Source: an uncultured Neglectibacter sp. (lineage in GTDB: Bacteria; Bacillota; Clostridia; Oscillospirales; Acutalibacteraceae). Taken from it: a stretch of DNA of 64,000 nt. The stretch spans positions 91,963 to 155,962 of the forward strand of contig CAJFSY010000003.1 of the NCBI GenBank assembly GCA_904419785.1. Direction: 5' to 3'. Position 1 is the first letter of the stretch. Every line of letters begins with the position of its first letter. Below the pieces are notes generated by a model. It was not told the origin of the DNA and did no database searches. It worked only from the letters and a program-made list of their open reading frames with translations. Position numbers and translations under genes: made by a program. Below are positions 1 to 10,500 of this stretch, piece after piece.

Positions 1-1
1 C

Positions 2-493
2 ACCGGCATGCCTTTGACTTTAAAGCGGGTCACCATTGACGGCTCTGCCATACAGAACCCCCAAAACGTCATCGTGCCCATCGGCACACCCATCAAAGAC
101 GTGGTGGCTTTCTGCGGCGGGTATAAGTCTGAACCCAAAAAGCTGATCATGGGCGGCCCCATGATGGGTGTGGCCATCACCAGCGATGAGCTCCCCATTT
201 TAAAGCAGAACAACGCCATTCTGGCCTTTGACGCGAAAGAAGCAGCTTTGCGCCAGCCCACCGACTGCATCCGCTGCGGACGGTGCGTGGCGGCATGTCC
301 CATGCAGCTGATGCCCACCAAGCTGGAGCAGGCCTCTCAGCGCAAGGACGTGGAAACACTTAACTCCTTGAACATCATGACCTGCATGGAGTGCGGCTGC
401 TGCTCGTTCTCCTGTCCCGCGGGACGGAGACTGGTTCAGGCTATCCGCCTGGGCAAAAGCTATGTCAGAAGGGCGGCCCCAAAGAAGGCGTAA
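2..493 (+). CDS. rnfC: RnfC, electron transport complex subunit C (5' truncated by window edge)
   Basis: C-terminal 163 residues of RnfC, the peripheral subunit that carries the NADH/FMN site and passes electrons to the membrane part of the Rnf complex. The frame is open back to base 2, so the ATG at 8 is internal and the true start is upstream of the window. Two four-cysteine 4Fe-4S motifs are visible, CIRCGRCVAACP (about residues 92-103 of this piece) and CMECGCCSFSCP. The preceding GGPMMG segment is also typical of RnfC. It is the first visible gene of an rnfCDGEAB operon; a 128-base gap follows before rnfD. Assignment rests on motifs and on operon order. Confidence 0.93.
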   Translation, partial: TGMPLTLKRVTIDGSAIQNPQNVIVPIGTPIKDVVAFCGGYKSEPKKLIMGGPMMGVAITSDELPILKQNNAILAFDAKEAALRQPTDCIRCGRCVAACPMQLMPTKLEQASQRKDVETLNSLNIMTCMECGCCSFSCPAGRRLVQAIRLGKSYVRRAAPKKA

Positions 494-621
494 GCTCTTT
501 CCGCTTCTGGGAAAATCCTTTTCCGTTCCCGCTTTTGCGCGGGGACGCGGCGGCTTTCAGCCCGGGATATTTTCAGAGCACATACAATTCCGTATGCTTT
601 CTGGAAAGGATGTAATGTAAA

Positions 622-1587
622 TTGGACAAGCTGATCGTATCTTCTTCCCCCCATTTCAATGGTGGAAAGACTACCCAAACTATTATGCTGGACGTGATCA
701 TCGGCCTGGCCCCGGCCATGATCGCTTCCGTGATCTTATTCGGGCCCCGGGCCGCGGTGGTGATCGTGACCTGCGTGGCCGCCTGCGTGCTCAGTGAGTA
801 TTTGTCCCGCAAAGTGATGAAGCGTCCCCAGACCGTGGGCGACTTGAGCTGCGTGGTCACCGGTATCCTGCTGGCGCTGAATCTGCCGGTCACCATCAAC
901 CCCCTCATTGCCGTATTCGGCAGCGTGGCGGCTATCGTGGTGGTCAAGCAGATGTTCGGCGGTATCGGCCAGAACTTTGTAAACCCCGCCCTCACCGCCC
1001 GCATCATCCTCTTGAACTCCTTCCCCTCCCGGATGACCCACTGGGTGCAGCCCTTTGATTATTCCGCCACCGCCGATGCTGTGACCACCGCCACGCCTTT
1101 GGGCATTTTGAAAGAAGGCGGCGGGGCTTTGCCTTCTTACATGGACCTGTTTTTGGGCAACACCGGGGGCTGCCTTGGGGAGACCTGCGCCCTGGCACTG
1201 ATCCTGGGCGGGGTGTACCTGATCGTCCGGCGGGTCATCAGCCCGGTGATCCCGGTGACATATTTGGCCACCGCGGCGCTGTTCTCTGCCCTCTTTGGCC
1301 GTGACCCCTTATTCGACCTGCTTTCCGGCGGCCTGCTGCTGGGCGCTTTCTTCATGGCCACCGATTACACCACCAGCCCCTTGTATTTCTGGGGAAGGGT
1401 CGTGTTCGCCTTTGGCTGCGGCCTGATGACCATGGTCATTCGTGAGTTCGGCTCCCTGCCTGAAGGCGTTTCCTATTCCATCATCTTGATGAACATCCTC
1501 ACCCCGCTGATCGAGCGGTATATCAAGCCCCGGCCCTTTGGCGCCATGAAAAAAGCGAAGAAAGGGGGCGCCAAAAATGAAGCTTGA
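622..1587 (+). CDS. rnfD: RnfD, electron transport complex subunit D
   Basis: Membrane subunit of the Rnf complex, 321 residues, with many hydrophobic segments. The motif TTATPLG near residue 155 matches the (S/T)xAT site where the family binds FMN covalently through threonine. The start is TTG at 622, preceded by GGAAAGGA at 603-610; no ATG fits better. The 3' end overlaps rnfG by 11 bases, which implies translational coupling. Together with RnfG, E and A it carries electrons across the membrane while Na+ or H+ is exported (family knowledge). The coupling ion cannot be read from the sequence. Confidence 0.95.
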   Translation: MDKLIVSSSPHFNGGKTTQTIMLDVIIGLAPAMIASVILFGPRAAVVIVTCVAACVLSEYLSRKVMKRPQTVGDLSCVVTGILLALNLPVTINPLIAVFGSVAAIVVVKQMFGGIGQNFVNPALTARIILLNSFPSRMTHWVQPFDYSATADAVTTATPLGILKEGGGALPSYMDLFLGNTGGCLGETCALALILGGVYLIVRRVISPVIPVTYLATAALFSALFGRDPLFDLLSGGLLLGAFFMATDYTTSPLYFWGRVVFAFGCGLMTMVIREFGSLPEGVSYSIILMNILTPLIERYIKPRPFGAMKKAKKGGAKNEA

Positions 1588-2131
1588 CGCGAAAAGCATC
1601 TTGAAGCCCACAGCGGTATTGTTCATCATCTGCGTAGTGGTTTCCGCCGCTCTGGCAGGCACGAACATGCTCACCGCGAATCGCATCGCCCAGCAGGAAG
1701 CGCAGAACGCCGAGGGATCCCGGATGATCGTGCTTCCCACTGCGGATTCCTTTGAATCCCAGGAGGATGGCGCCTACTACACCGGTCTTTCCGGCAGCGA
1801 ACTGGTAGGCTATGTGTTTGAAACCGAGGCCAGCGGCTATGGCGGCAAGGTTGGCGTTATGACCGGCATTGATACCGAAGGCAACATCACCGGCGTGGTC
1901 ATCCTCAGCCACAACGAGACTCCCGGCCTGGGAGCCAACGCCCAAAAGCCCGACTTCCTCAACCAATACTTGCAGCCTGCCCCGGAAGGCGGCCTCTCCG
2001 TCATCAAATACCAGGCGCCCGCCGAGGGACAGATCGAGGCTATGACCGGCGCTACGATCACTTCCACCGCTGTCACCAACGCGGTGAACCAAGCTATCGA
2101 ACAATATTATTCCGTGAAAGGAGGAGCGTAA
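1577..2131 (+). CDS. rnfG: RnfG, FMN-binding electron transport subunit G
   Basis: 184 residues with one N-terminal membrane anchor (about residues 10-30) followed by an extracytoplasmic FMN-binding domain. MTGATITSTAV near the C-terminus contains the conserved S/T-GAT-x-T segment whose threonine carries covalent FMN in this family. The HNETPGLG segment in the middle is also typical of RnfG/NqrC. The gene overlaps rnfD by 11 bases and ends 1 base before rnfE, with the rnfE ribosome binding site (GGAGG) inside its last codons. Confidence 0.95.
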   Translation: MKLDAKSILKPTAVLFIICVVVSAALAGTNMLTANRIAQQEAQNAEGSRMIVLPTADSFESQEDGAYYTGLSGSELVGYVFETEASGYGGKVGVMTGIDTEGNITGVVILSHNETPGLGANAQKPDFLNQYLQPAPEGGLSVIKYQAPAEGQIEAMTGATITSTAVTNAVNQAIEQYYSVKGGA

Positions 2132-2132
2132 C

Positions 2133-2831
2133 ATGGAGAAGAAAAAGCGTTCCCTGCTTCACGAGTTTACCAAAGGCATCATCAAGGAAAATCCGGTGCT
2201 CCGCCTGGTTCTGGGCTGCTGCGCCACTTTGGCCGTCACCACTGCCGCTTCCAACGCCATTGGCATGGGCGCCGCCACCACCTTCGTGCTGGTGTGCTCT
2301 AACGTGGTGATCTCTCTGCTGCGCAAGGTCATTCCCGACAAAGTGCGCATCCCCGCATTTATCACCATTGTGGCGGGCTTCGTCACCATTGTGCAGCTGT
2401 TCATTCAGGCTTTCTCTCCTGCCCTGGACCAAGCCCTGGGCGTGTTCCTTCCCCTGATCGTGGTGAACTGCATCATCCTGGGCCGCGCGGAGATGTTCGC
2501 CAGCAAGAATAAAGTGCTCCCGTCCCTGCTGGACGGCCTGGGCATGGGCGTTGGCTTTACCGCCACCTTGCTTGCCATGGGCATCATCCGGGAACTTCTG
2601 GGCGCCGGCACCGTGTTCGGCATCCCTGTCCTCTCAGGGTTTATGGAGCCCATCATCATCTTCCTGCTGCCTCCCGGAGGTTTCTTCGTGTTCGGCATGC
2701 TCATCGCTTTGGCGGGCAAGCTCTCCAAAGAGGGCAAAGCGCCGGAATCCACCGGCTGCGCCAGCTGCCCTCTGGCAGCTTCCTGCACCAAACTGCAGCA
2801 GAAGGATAACGGAAAGGAGGCCGCTCACTGA
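2133..2831 (+). CDS. rnfE: RnfE, electron transport complex subunit E
   Basis: Integral membrane subunit, 232 residues, with about six hydrophobic helices. NCIILGRAEMFA (near residue 110) holds the conserved Asn-Cys of the RnfA/RnfE pair, which jointly bind an intramembrane 2Fe-2S cluster. The C-terminal tail has a small cysteine cluster, GCASCPLAASC. Such tails occur in clostridial RnfE, but I do not know their function. The stop codon overlaps the rnfA start (ATG at 2831), so E and A are translationally coupled. Confidence 0.95.
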   Translation: MEKKKRSLLHEFTKGIIKENPVLRLVLGCCATLAVTTAASNAIGMGAATTFVLVCSNVVISLLRKVIPDKVRIPAFITIVAGFVTIVQLFIQAFSPALDQALGVFLPLIVVNCIILGRAEMFASKNKVLPSLLDGLGMGVGFTATLLAMGIIRELLGAGTVFGIPVLSGFMEPIIIFLLPPGGFFVFGMLIALAGKLSKEGKAPESTGCASCPLAASCTKLQQKDNGKEAAH

Positions 2832-3448
2832 TGGACGCGCAAACCATAAAATCTCTGGTTGCCATTTTCCTGGCGGCCATTTTGACGGAAAACTACGTGC
2901 TCAACAAATTCCTGGGCATCTGCCCCTTCCTGGGGGTCTCGAAGAAACTGGACACCGCTGTAGGCATGAGCTGCGCCGTTACCGTGGTGATGGTGATCTC
3001 CACCGCTGTGACCTGGCCCCTTTATATGTACCTTCTGGTACCCAACGGCCTGGCCTATCTGCAAACCATCGTGTTTATCCTGGTGATCGCGGCGCTGGTG
3101 CAGCTGCTTGAAACTGTCTTGCGCAAGTATATGCCCCCGTTGTATAACTCCCTGGGTATTTACCTGCCCCTGATCACCACCAACTGCGCCGTGCTGGGCG
3201 TAACCATGCTGGTGCTGGAAAAAGGCGCCGAGGACCCCACTTTCGGCTATCTCCAGTCTTTGGTGAATGCGTTTGGCTCTGGCGTAGGCTTTTTGGTAGC
3301 CATGGTACTGTTCGCCGGGGTGCGGGAGCGTTTGGAGAACTGCGACATCCCCGAAACCTTTAAGGGCCTGCCCATCACTCTGGTGGCCGCTTCTTTGGTG
3401 GCGGTCAGCTTCCTGGGCTTCAACGGCGTGGTCGACGGCTTGCTGTAA
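2831..3448 (+). CDS. rnfA: RnfA, electron transport complex subunit A
   Basis: Six-helix membrane subunit, 205 residues, paralogous to RnfE but in inverted topology (family knowledge). The signature LTENYVLNKFLGICPFLG is at residues 18-35, and LITTNCAVLGV carries the cysteine matching the one in RnfE. The start codon overlaps the rnfE stop, with an AAAGGAGG ribosome binding site at 2813-2820. It is followed 14 bases downstream by rnfB. Confidence 0.95.
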   Translation: MDAQTIKSLVAIFLAAILTENYVLNKFLGICPFLGVSKKLDTAVGMSCAVTVVMVISTAVTWPLYMYLLVPNGLAYLQTIVFILVIAALVQLLETVLRKYMPPLYNSLGIYLPLITTNCAVLGVTMLVLEKGAEDPTFGYLQSLVNAFGSGVGFLVAMVLFAGVRERLENCDIPETFKGLPITLVAASLVAVSFLGFNGVVDGLL

Positions 3449-3462
3449 GGGAGGAAACTGCT

Positions 3463-4254
3463 ATGGAAATTATCACACCCATTCTCATTGTGGGCATCAT
3501 CGGCTTGCTGGCCGGTGTCATCCTGGCGGTGGCTTCCATCGTCATGGCGGTGCCCAAAGACGAAAAAGCCGAGGCCCTTGAGGAAGTCCTGCCTGGCGCC
3601 AACTGCGGCGCTTGCGGTTTTTCCGGATGCCCCGGTTACGCCGCGGCCATGGCCAAAGGCGAAGCCCAGCCCGGACTTTGCTCTCCCGGCGGCGCGGATG
3701 TGGCCCAAAAGTGCGCCGAAATCCTGGGTGCCGGCGACGTGAGCGTGGAATATAAAACCGCTTTGGTCCACTGCTTGGGCAGCTATGACAACACCACCGA
3801 TAAAATGGTCTACGATGGCATTCAAAGCTGTTCTGCGGCGGCTTTCCTTATGGGAGGCATCACCAGCTGCCGCTATGGCTGCATGGGCCTGGGCGACTGC
3901 CAGCGGGCTTGTGAGTATGGAGCCATCGAGATTTGCAACGGCCTGGCCCGGGTAGACCCCTCCAAGTGCAAAGGGTGCTCCAAATGTGTGGCGGCTTGCC
4001 CCAAAGGCATTATCAGCCTGGTGCCGCTCAAGGTGCAAGCTGTGGTCCGATGCTCCAACTGCGACAAAGCCAAGGGCACCATGGCCGTGTGCAACATTGG
4101 CTGCATCGGCTGCGGAAAATGTGCCCGTACCTGCGAGTTCGGGGCAGTCACCGTAGAAAACGGCGTGGCCAAGGTGGACCCCACCAAATGCACCGCCTGC
4201 GGCAAGTGTGTGGAAGCTTGCCCCCGCCATGTTATCACTATGGTGGAATCTTAA
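3463..4254 (+). CDS. rnfB: RnfB, multi-cluster ferredoxin-type subunit B
   Basis: 263 residues and the entry point for electrons from reduced ferredoxin. An N-terminal membrane anchor (about residues 5-27) is followed by the Fe-S motif GANCGACGFSGCPGY with a further Cys about 17 residues on. The C-terminal half holds more ferredoxin motifs: CRYGCMGLGDCQRAC, CKGCSKCVAACP, CIGCGKCARTC and CTACGKCVEACP. The number of clusters exceeds the minimal proteobacterial RnfB and fits the clostridial type. RnfB is the last gene of the operon and is followed directly by a strong terminator. Confidence 0.95.
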   Translation: MEIITPILIVGIIGLLAGVILAVASIVMAVPKDEKAEALEEVLPGANCGACGFSGCPGYAAAMAKGEAQPGLCSPGGADVAQKCAEILGAGDVSVEYKTALVHCLGSYDNTTDKMVYDGIQSCSAAAFLMGGITSCRYGCMGLGDCQRACEYGAIEICNGLARVDPSKCKGCSKCVAACPKGIISLVPLKVQAVVRCSNCDKAKGTMAVCNIGCIGCGKCARTCEFGAVTVENGVAKVDPTKCTACGKCVEACPRHVITMVES

Positions 4255-4263
4255 AGTTACGCG

Positions 4264-4296
4264 CAAAAAAAGCCTACCAAACGGTAGGCTTTTTTA
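4264..4296. terminator. Bidirectional rho-independent terminator between rnfB and the MATE gene
   Basis: Perfect 8-bp stem AGCCTACC / GGTAGGCT (4271-4278 and 4283-4290) with a 4-base loop. It is flanked by an A-run on the left and a T-run on the right, so it can end transcription from both convergent units. Confidence 0.9.
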
Positions 4297-4300
4297 TTGC

Positions 4301-5674
4301 TCATTTCGCGGTTTTCGGCGCTGGACCGGACCGCTCTTTCAAGATTTTTCCCATGCAAAGGAAGTAAACCACCACTGTGACGAGGGGCCCCAATATATCG
4401 GAAAGGGGCTCGGCATAAAAGGCCGATCTGGCGCCAAAAGCTGCGGGAAGAAGGAAAATAGCTACAAAATACACCAGCTTGCGCCAGAAAGATAACGGCA
4501 GCGACAGCCGCACTTGACCAATCCCTGTAAAACCGTCTACAAGTTCATACTGTACACCCAGCGGGATAATGGCAAGCGTACATATCTTAATGGCGTCAAA
4601 GGCTTCCCCTGCCAGTTGGGGGTCTTGGGTAAACAGCCGCACAAACAGCGGTCCGGCTATGCGGGCCAGAACAAACAAAATCGTGGTATAGCCCGCGCAC
4701 AGCCCCACGATATATTTTTGTGCCTGCCGTACCCGCTCTACTTGCCGGGCGCCATAATTATACCCTAAAATCCCCTGTGTTCCGCCGCTGATGCCTCCCA
4801 AGGGCATGGTCACCACCAGCATAAAGCTTTGCACAATGGTGTTGCATGTCACCAGCATGTCACCTTCCGGGCCGCCGGTACGCTGCAAAACGGCGTTCAT
4901 AGCGATGATCATCACATTGTCAATGGCGATAATCAGGAACGGCGTGAATCCCATAACCAATACCCGTCCCATAATACGCAGATCATATCCGCCAAAGGTG
5001 ATCGGCACCATCACCCGCTTTCCAAACAGGAACAACACCACATACGCGGCACTGGCCGCTTGGGAGATGACCGTGGCAATAGCCGCTCCCCGCACTCCCA
5101 TATCAAACACAAAAATAAACAGGGGGTCCAACACAATGTTCAGCGCCGCTCCCAGCATTACCGAGGCCATTCCGATTTTGGCGAAACCTTGGCAAATCAC
5201 AAATTGATTCAGTCCCGTAGCTGCTAAAGCAAACAATGTCCCGCAGAGATAGGCGGTAAAATAGGCTTCGGCGTAAGGGTATGTAGCGTCGCTGGCGCCG
5301 AACAGACGCAGCATAGGCTCACGCAAAGGCAAAATCACCGCAATCAGCAACGCTGAGAACACACACAGCATCAAAAAGCAGTTGGCCAACACCCGTTTTG
5401 CCTCTTTAAGATTTCCTTCCCCCATGCGGATACTGACTAGCGGCGCTCCGCCTACGCCTACCAAAAAAGCCACCGACCCTACCAAGGTCACTACCGGTCC
5501 GCAGACTCCTACACCGGCCAACGCCACATCCCCTACCTGGGGGATATTTCCGATATACATCCTGTCCACAATGCTGTAAAGCACACTGACAAACTGTCCC
5601 AGCATACTGGGGATAGCAATACGCCACACCAGCCGGCTGACTTTGTCTTTGCCCAAATCATTTTCCGCCGCCAT
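4301..5674 (-). CDS. MATE family multidrug/toxin efflux transporter
   Basis: 457 residues with about 12 hydrophobic helices in the two-bundle MATE arrangement. The N-terminal IPSMLGQFVSVLYSIVDRMY segment and the repeated similar segment near the middle are typical. MATE proteins export cationic drugs or metabolites using a Na+ or H+ gradient; the substrate cannot be inferred. Start ATG at 5674 with AAAGGTG upstream. It is monocistronic and converges on rnfB. A second, more distant MATE gene lies at 56452-57849. Confidence 0.92.
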   Translation of the reverse strand: MAAENDLGKDKVSRLVWRIAIPSMLGQFVSVLYSIVDRMYIGNIPQVGDVALAGVGVCGPVVTLVGSVAFLVGVGGAPLVSIRMGEGNLKEAKRVLANCFLMLCVFSALLIAVILPLREPMLRLFGASDATYPYAEAYFTAYLCGTLFALAATGLNQFVICQGFAKIGMASVMLGAALNIVLDPLFIFVFDMGVRGAAIATVISQAASAAYVVLFLFGKRVMVPITFGGYDLRIMGRVLVMGFTPFLIIAIDNVMIIAMNAVLQRTGGPEGDMLVTCNTIVQSFMLVVTMPLGGISGGTQGILGYNYGARQVERVRQAQKYIVGLCAGYTTILFVLARIAGPLFVRLFTQDPQLAGEAFDAIKICTLAIIPLGVQYELVDGFTGIGQVRLSLPLSFWRKLVYFVAIFLLPAAFGARSAFYAEPLSDILGPLVTVVVYFLCMGKILKERSGPAPKTAK

Positions 5675-5780
5675 GCTCTCACACCTTTTCCCTCAAAACT
5701 CCGGCTTTCGCCAAGCATCCCTTATCTTACACCATTTTCACGCAAAAGCAAATATTTTTCATCACAGCTTTGGCAATATA

Positions 5781-5816
5781 AAATGAGGTCCCGCCGAAAA
5801 GCGAAACCTCATTTTG
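5781..5816 (-). terminator. Probable terminator after the sugar-phosphate isomerase-like gene
   Basis: Imperfect hairpin with arms AATGAGGT (5782-5789) and ACCTCATT (5806-5813) plus a short inner CGC/GCG pairing. On the minus strand it is followed by ATTTTATATT. It sits just past the stop codon at 5827. Confidence 0.6.
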
Positions 5817-5826
5817 CATAAGATTT

Positions 5827-6651
5827 TTATTTTTTACCCAGCTGTTCTTTTACCCAAGCCACTGACTGTCTCAGATAGTCTAACGTCATGTTGGAACCGT
5901 AGTGCTCAATGGTATAAATCCCATCGTAACCGTCCCGTTTCAGCAAATCCATAAGCTTTTCCAAAGGCAGGTCGCCGCCCCCTACAGGAGCGGGATACAT
6001 GGGCACGCCGTCCACAGCCATTTTGGGCTCTTCCCCGTTGGACTGGCTGTAAGCCCGGTCCTTCAAATGGACATGGGCAATACGGTCTTTTAGCAGGTCG
6101 TACGCCTCCAGTAAGTCCTGGGCGGCAAAACGGAAATTCCCCGAGTCAAAAGCCGCGGAAAGGCCAGGGCACCGGTCCAAAAACCGCCGTACTCCTTCCA
6201 TCGTGGAATAAGGAGCCAACTCGCTGTCATATTCCTCCATCACCAGAGAAACCCCATACCCGGCGGCCAACTCCGCCAGCTTGTTGACGCCTTCTTCCAT
6301 GCACACCAACTGGGCTTCCCGCTGTTCCGGAGAATCCTCTTCCGCGAAAAATCCGGGAATCACCAAAAGCTTATCCGCCCCCAAAAACCGGGCCGCTTCC
6401 AAAATGGGGGTGGCTTGGCGCTCTACATCCCCATCCCTTCCAAAGTCGAAATAAGCAGGCACAGTGGAAATGGCCATATCCGCCATGGCCAACTCTTGAC
6501 CCATCTCATCTTCCCGGCCTACGATATTATTTCCAGAAGCTTCTACCGCTTCCACTCCCATTTCACGGGCAAGCTTTAAAGCTTCCACTGTGGATATCCC
6601 CTCTTGCCGGGAAATATCGAGAATATGGTCATAAAAGGTCGCGATTTTCAT
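5827..6651 (-). CDS. Sugar phosphate isomerase/epimerase family TIM-barrel protein
   Basis: 274 residues of the xylose-isomerase-like TIM barrel superfamily. Visible landmarks are an N-terminal beta strand (MKIATFYDHIL), a mid-protein MEEYDSE segment, AAFDSGNF near residue 165, HVHLKDRAY near 195 and IYTIEHYG near the end. These Glu/Asp/His positions correspond to the divalent-metal site of the family. Members isomerise or epimerise sugars or inositol derivatives; the exact substrate is unknown. It lies 28 bases downstream of a nucleoside phosphorylase on the same strand, so the two may be co-transcribed. Confidence 0.85.
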   Translation of the reverse strand: MKIATFYDHILDISRQEGISTVEALKLAREMGVEAVEASGNNIVGREDEMGQELAMADMAISTVPAYFDFGRDGDVERQATPILEAARFLGADKLLVIPGFFAEEDSPEQREAQLVCMEEGVNKLAELAAGYGVSLVMEEYDSELAPYSTMEGVRRFLDRCPGLSAAFDSGNFRFAAQDLLEAYDLLKDRIAHVHLKDRAYSQSNGEEPKMAVDGVPMYPAPVGGGDLPLEKLMDLLKRDGYDGIYTIEHYGSNMTLDYLRQSVAWVKEQLGKK

Positions 6652-6679
6652 TACAAGTCATCCCCTTACAAAGATTGTA

Positions 6680-7447
6680 TTACAACTCTTTCAAACGCCT
6701 GCCTGTTTCTACTGCCACGGCAATACATTTGTCCGCCATGCTCGCTCCTTGCCGGCCCAGCACTCCAGCGTCCCATACCGGGCTATCAAGGTTATCCGTG
6801 ACGTAAAAAAATTCCGCAAACCTCACACCCCGGAACTTGGCCACCGCCGCCAAGGAAGCGCATTCCATCTCCACGCAGACACAGCCCTGCTTCCGGCGGC
6901 GTTCTACTTTCCCCCGGGTCTCCCGGTAAAAAGCATCTGTTGTCCAGGTTTTGCCTTCTGTAAACGGCAGACCCAAACTCCTCATTGCTTGCCGGCATAC
7001 CTCCACACAGGCGGGATCAAGTTCCACCTCATCCGCTGGGGGAAGATAGTGGTAGGAAAGCCCCTCGTCCCGGACAGCAGCGGTAGGCAGGATGAAACTG
7101 TTGAATGGGATATCCCGATTCAAAGTACCAGCCGCGCCAAAAAACACGAAATACTTTCCGCCCATAGCGCGCACTTCTTCTATAAATGGGGAGGCGGAGG
7201 GTCCGCCCACATGGGGCATCCCCAGGGTAAGCGTTACACCGTTGATTTCCATGCGATAGAGCGGTTCTCGTCCTGTGCAAAAAGCCACATGTGCGATCTC
7301 TTCCCCTCCATAACGGGAAAGGCAATTCTGAACGATACGTTTGGAAAAGGGAAAAACACAAATCTCCGGGAACCCTGGAACAGCGGCGATACACTCCTCC
7401 GGATTTATAACTGCTTTCCGGTCCGGGTCAAAATCGTCGCAGAGCAT
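6680..7447 (-). CDS. Nucleoside phosphorylase (uridine/purine phosphorylase family)
   Basis: 255 residues. Phosphorolysis of a nucleoside to free base plus (deoxy)ribose 1-phosphate is the expected reaction. FFGAAGTLNRDI near residue 105 matches the family phosphate/base-binding loop. WTTDAFYRET and VCVEMECASLAAVAKFRG contain the ribose-binding Glu-Met-Glu motif and are typical of the uridine phosphorylase branch. Start ATG at 7447 has a GAGGAGG ribosome binding site. It lies upstream of and close to a sugar-phosphate isomerase-like gene, which could process the released pentose phosphate (inference). Confidence 0.9.
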   Translation of the reverse strand: MLCDDFDPDRKAVINPEECIAAVPGFPEICVFPFSKRIVQNCLSRYGGEEIAHVAFCTGREPLYRMEINGVTLTLGMPHVGGPSASPFIEEVRAMGGKYFVFFGAAGTLNRDIPFNSFILPTAAVRDEGLSYHYLPPADEVELDPACVEVCRQAMRSLGLPFTEGKTWTTDAFYRETRGKVERRRKQGCVCVEMECASLAAVAKFRGVRFAEFFYVTDNLDSPVWDAGVLGRQGASMADKCIAVAVETGRRLKEL

Positions 7448-7532
7448 GAAAAAACCTCCTCAAGAAAAGATTTTGTCCATTGTAGGCCAAAACCGAAAGA
7501 GAGTCAAGCCCTGCCCTTTAAATCGTTGACTT

Positions 7533-10500
7533 TTACGCGAAATACCAGCTATCGAACAATTCCAGGGCGTTGGCATACTCCCGGGTAGTGGGAGAACCGG
7601 AGATCACGGGGAAATACACGGCAAACAACACCAGGCATGCCCCGGTAAAAGCCACCATGAGCAGCGTGGAAACAGAACATTCTATCCCCCCTGGAAGCGC
7701 CAGCCGACGGGCAAAAGGCCCACGGCAGGAAACCACCGAGAACACCCCGCACAGGGCCACCACCAAAAACGGTACCGCGGTAAAATAGTGATAAATAAAC
7801 GTAAGCCGGGGCACCAATACCCAAGGCAGATACACCGAACCAAACCCGGCCAGCACCACGCCGGCCCAGCGGCGGCGCTCCCTCCACCAAAGCCAGGCTG
7901 TCCCTATCAGGGCAGGGATTCCCGCCCACCACAGCAGGGGATTCCCAAACGCTGAAATGGTACTGTAGCCCTCCTGGGTGTCCCCGGCGAAATACCAAAT
8001 AGGCCGGGCATCCACAGGCCACTCATACCAAGGGGAAGCGAAAGCGTGCTCTGCCACCAGATGGGCATGGTAATTGAACATGGTGGTTTGATAGTTCCAA
8101 AAAGCCCAAAGGAGCTTCCCGGCGTTATGGGGCAGCGTAGTAATAGGCAAAAACGCGGCAAAATAGATGGCGAATGGCACCACAATGAAAAACAGGCAGC
8201 ACCAAAGGCACAGCTTGCCATATTTCATCATCACAGGCTTAAGTTGCCCATTTTTGCGGGAGACTTCCAAGGCGGTGAACGCCAGCTTTCCGAAAAACAG
8301 AACCGCCAGCCCCAACGCGCCATAGGCCGCCGTCCATTTAGAGGCCACGCCCAATCCGGTGAACACGCCGCAAGCGGCCAGCGGTGGCAAAAGCTTTCTC
8401 CAGCCATCCGCCAGCAGATCCCGGTTCAAGAACATCACCATAGCGTCGTACATCAGCAGCAGGAAAAACACCGCGTAGGTATCGATGGTAGCAATACGCG
8501 TCTGGGTAAAGTGCATAAAGTCGAAGGCGAACAGCACCGTGCCCATCACGCAAAGGCGTGTTCTTCCAAAAAGCTGTTTGAGCAGATGATATAAAACCGG
8601 CAGCATCAGCACGCCGAACAACGCCCCCACACACCGCCAGCCAAAGGGGTTCATTCCAAAAACACGGATTCCCAAGGAGATGAACAGCTTTCCCAAGGTG
8701 GGATGGGTGTTCTCATAAGGCTCCAAACCCAAAATGTGTTCGTATGCGGTGCGGGCGTGATAGATCTCGTCAAAATAGGTGGAATTCTCATAGGTGGTCT
8801 TTAGGGGGACCACTTCCTGTTCGTCCGTAAGGGCCTGGGCTCCCGGGCCTTCTCCGGTGACGGAAGCCACCACCGGTGCCCCGGCGTACTTTAAGGAAAC
8901 CTCGTTCAGCGTGACGTTTTCATCCAAAGCGGTGAGCCTTACATACCGGCCCAGCGCAGGAAGGGAAAACTGCTTCCAGGCAAACACGCTGCCATCCGTC
9001 AAAGTGCCGCAGTCTACCCAGGCGGTACCATCCTCACTGGTCTCCACCTGCACATTCACCCCTACCCGGGCGGCATAGTGGGCCTGGTCTGGGGCAATGC
9101 CCGGCAAATAGATCAGGGTATCGCATTCCCCGTCCGCTGTGATGACCACACTGTCTCCAGCATCCGGGGTCCAGGAGGTAACAGCTGTTTGGGTATCGCC
9201 CAAATGGTAAAAAGCAAAACACGCGTACACAATGGTGACCACCGCCACCGCCACCCAATCCTTTTGAAAAAAACGGCGGTCCACAACCGTATGGTCTATA
9301 ACAGGCCGGGGATCGGCCGCCGTCCCCAAACGCACTTCCCCTTTTAAAAACACGCGGTATCCCGCCCAACATAAATATCCAATGGCAAAAAGCTGCAAAG
9401 CAGAAAGGGCCATGGTCAGCCAGGTGTTGGGATTATAGCCCCCGAAAAACTCTTGGAACAAATAAAGGACATACGCCACGTTCACATAGTTGACCGTCGC
9501 CAGCAAAGCGAACGCCCGCAGCAGGCGTTTATCCTGGGTGAATACAAAGGCCAGGATGGAAAACAGCAGCGCCGGGAACAAATACCGCTCGTGCATTTTT
9601 ACGGAAAAAGCATACATCACCGCCATGAGCAGCGCCGGGCAGTAGTACAGCACTTCCTTTCTTTTGGAACGGAAAACCGCCACACCACAGAACACCGTGG
9701 CGATTATTGGGCCCACAAAGTCCATCAGGCTGCCCAGAAGGCCCTCCGGCAAGGTTTTCCAGTTCCAGCCGATAAGCCCCCAGAAGTTGTAAGCGTTTAC
9801 CGAATAATAATTGTAATATTCCAGCGTGGCTTGATAGCGCTGCAACAGCCACATAAAATTGAACCCCTGGGTAAAGGGCAGCGCCACCAAAAGCACCGTG
9901 CCCAACGTGACAACTATCCCCAAAATGAGCTTCAGCCATTTTTTCCGCTGCCATGTGATAAACAAATATAACGGCGCGAACACCAGCATCTGGGGCTTGC
10001 ACACAACAGCAACGCCATACAGCGCCGCCGATGGAATATACCGCTCCTTGTCAAGCAGCAATACAGAGCCCAAAAGCACCGCCGTGCAGAAGGAATCCAC
10101 CTGGCCCCATTGGGCAGAATTCAGGAACACCGCCGGACAGAACAGGTAGGCTCCCGCCAAAAACAGAGCGCTTTTTTCCCCAAGCCTCCGCCGGGCCAGG
10201 AACAACACCGCGCCCGCGCAGAACAAGTCTGAAAAAACAGAAGGCAGCTTCAATAAAAGCGTATACCCCTGGGATTCTGCGGGAAGCCCCAACAGCAGGC
10301 GCAGTTTCTCCAAAAACACCAGCACATACAAATATCCCGGCGGATAATCCAGAAAGATATTCTCGTGATAAATCTGCTGGAACCCCACCGTGTTGGTCAG
10401 ATAAGCCCAAGATTTAAAAGTATCGGTATCGGTGGTAAACCCCTCCGAATAATATCCCAAAAAAATGCGCAGCAAAAGCCCCGCCGAAAATAACAAAACA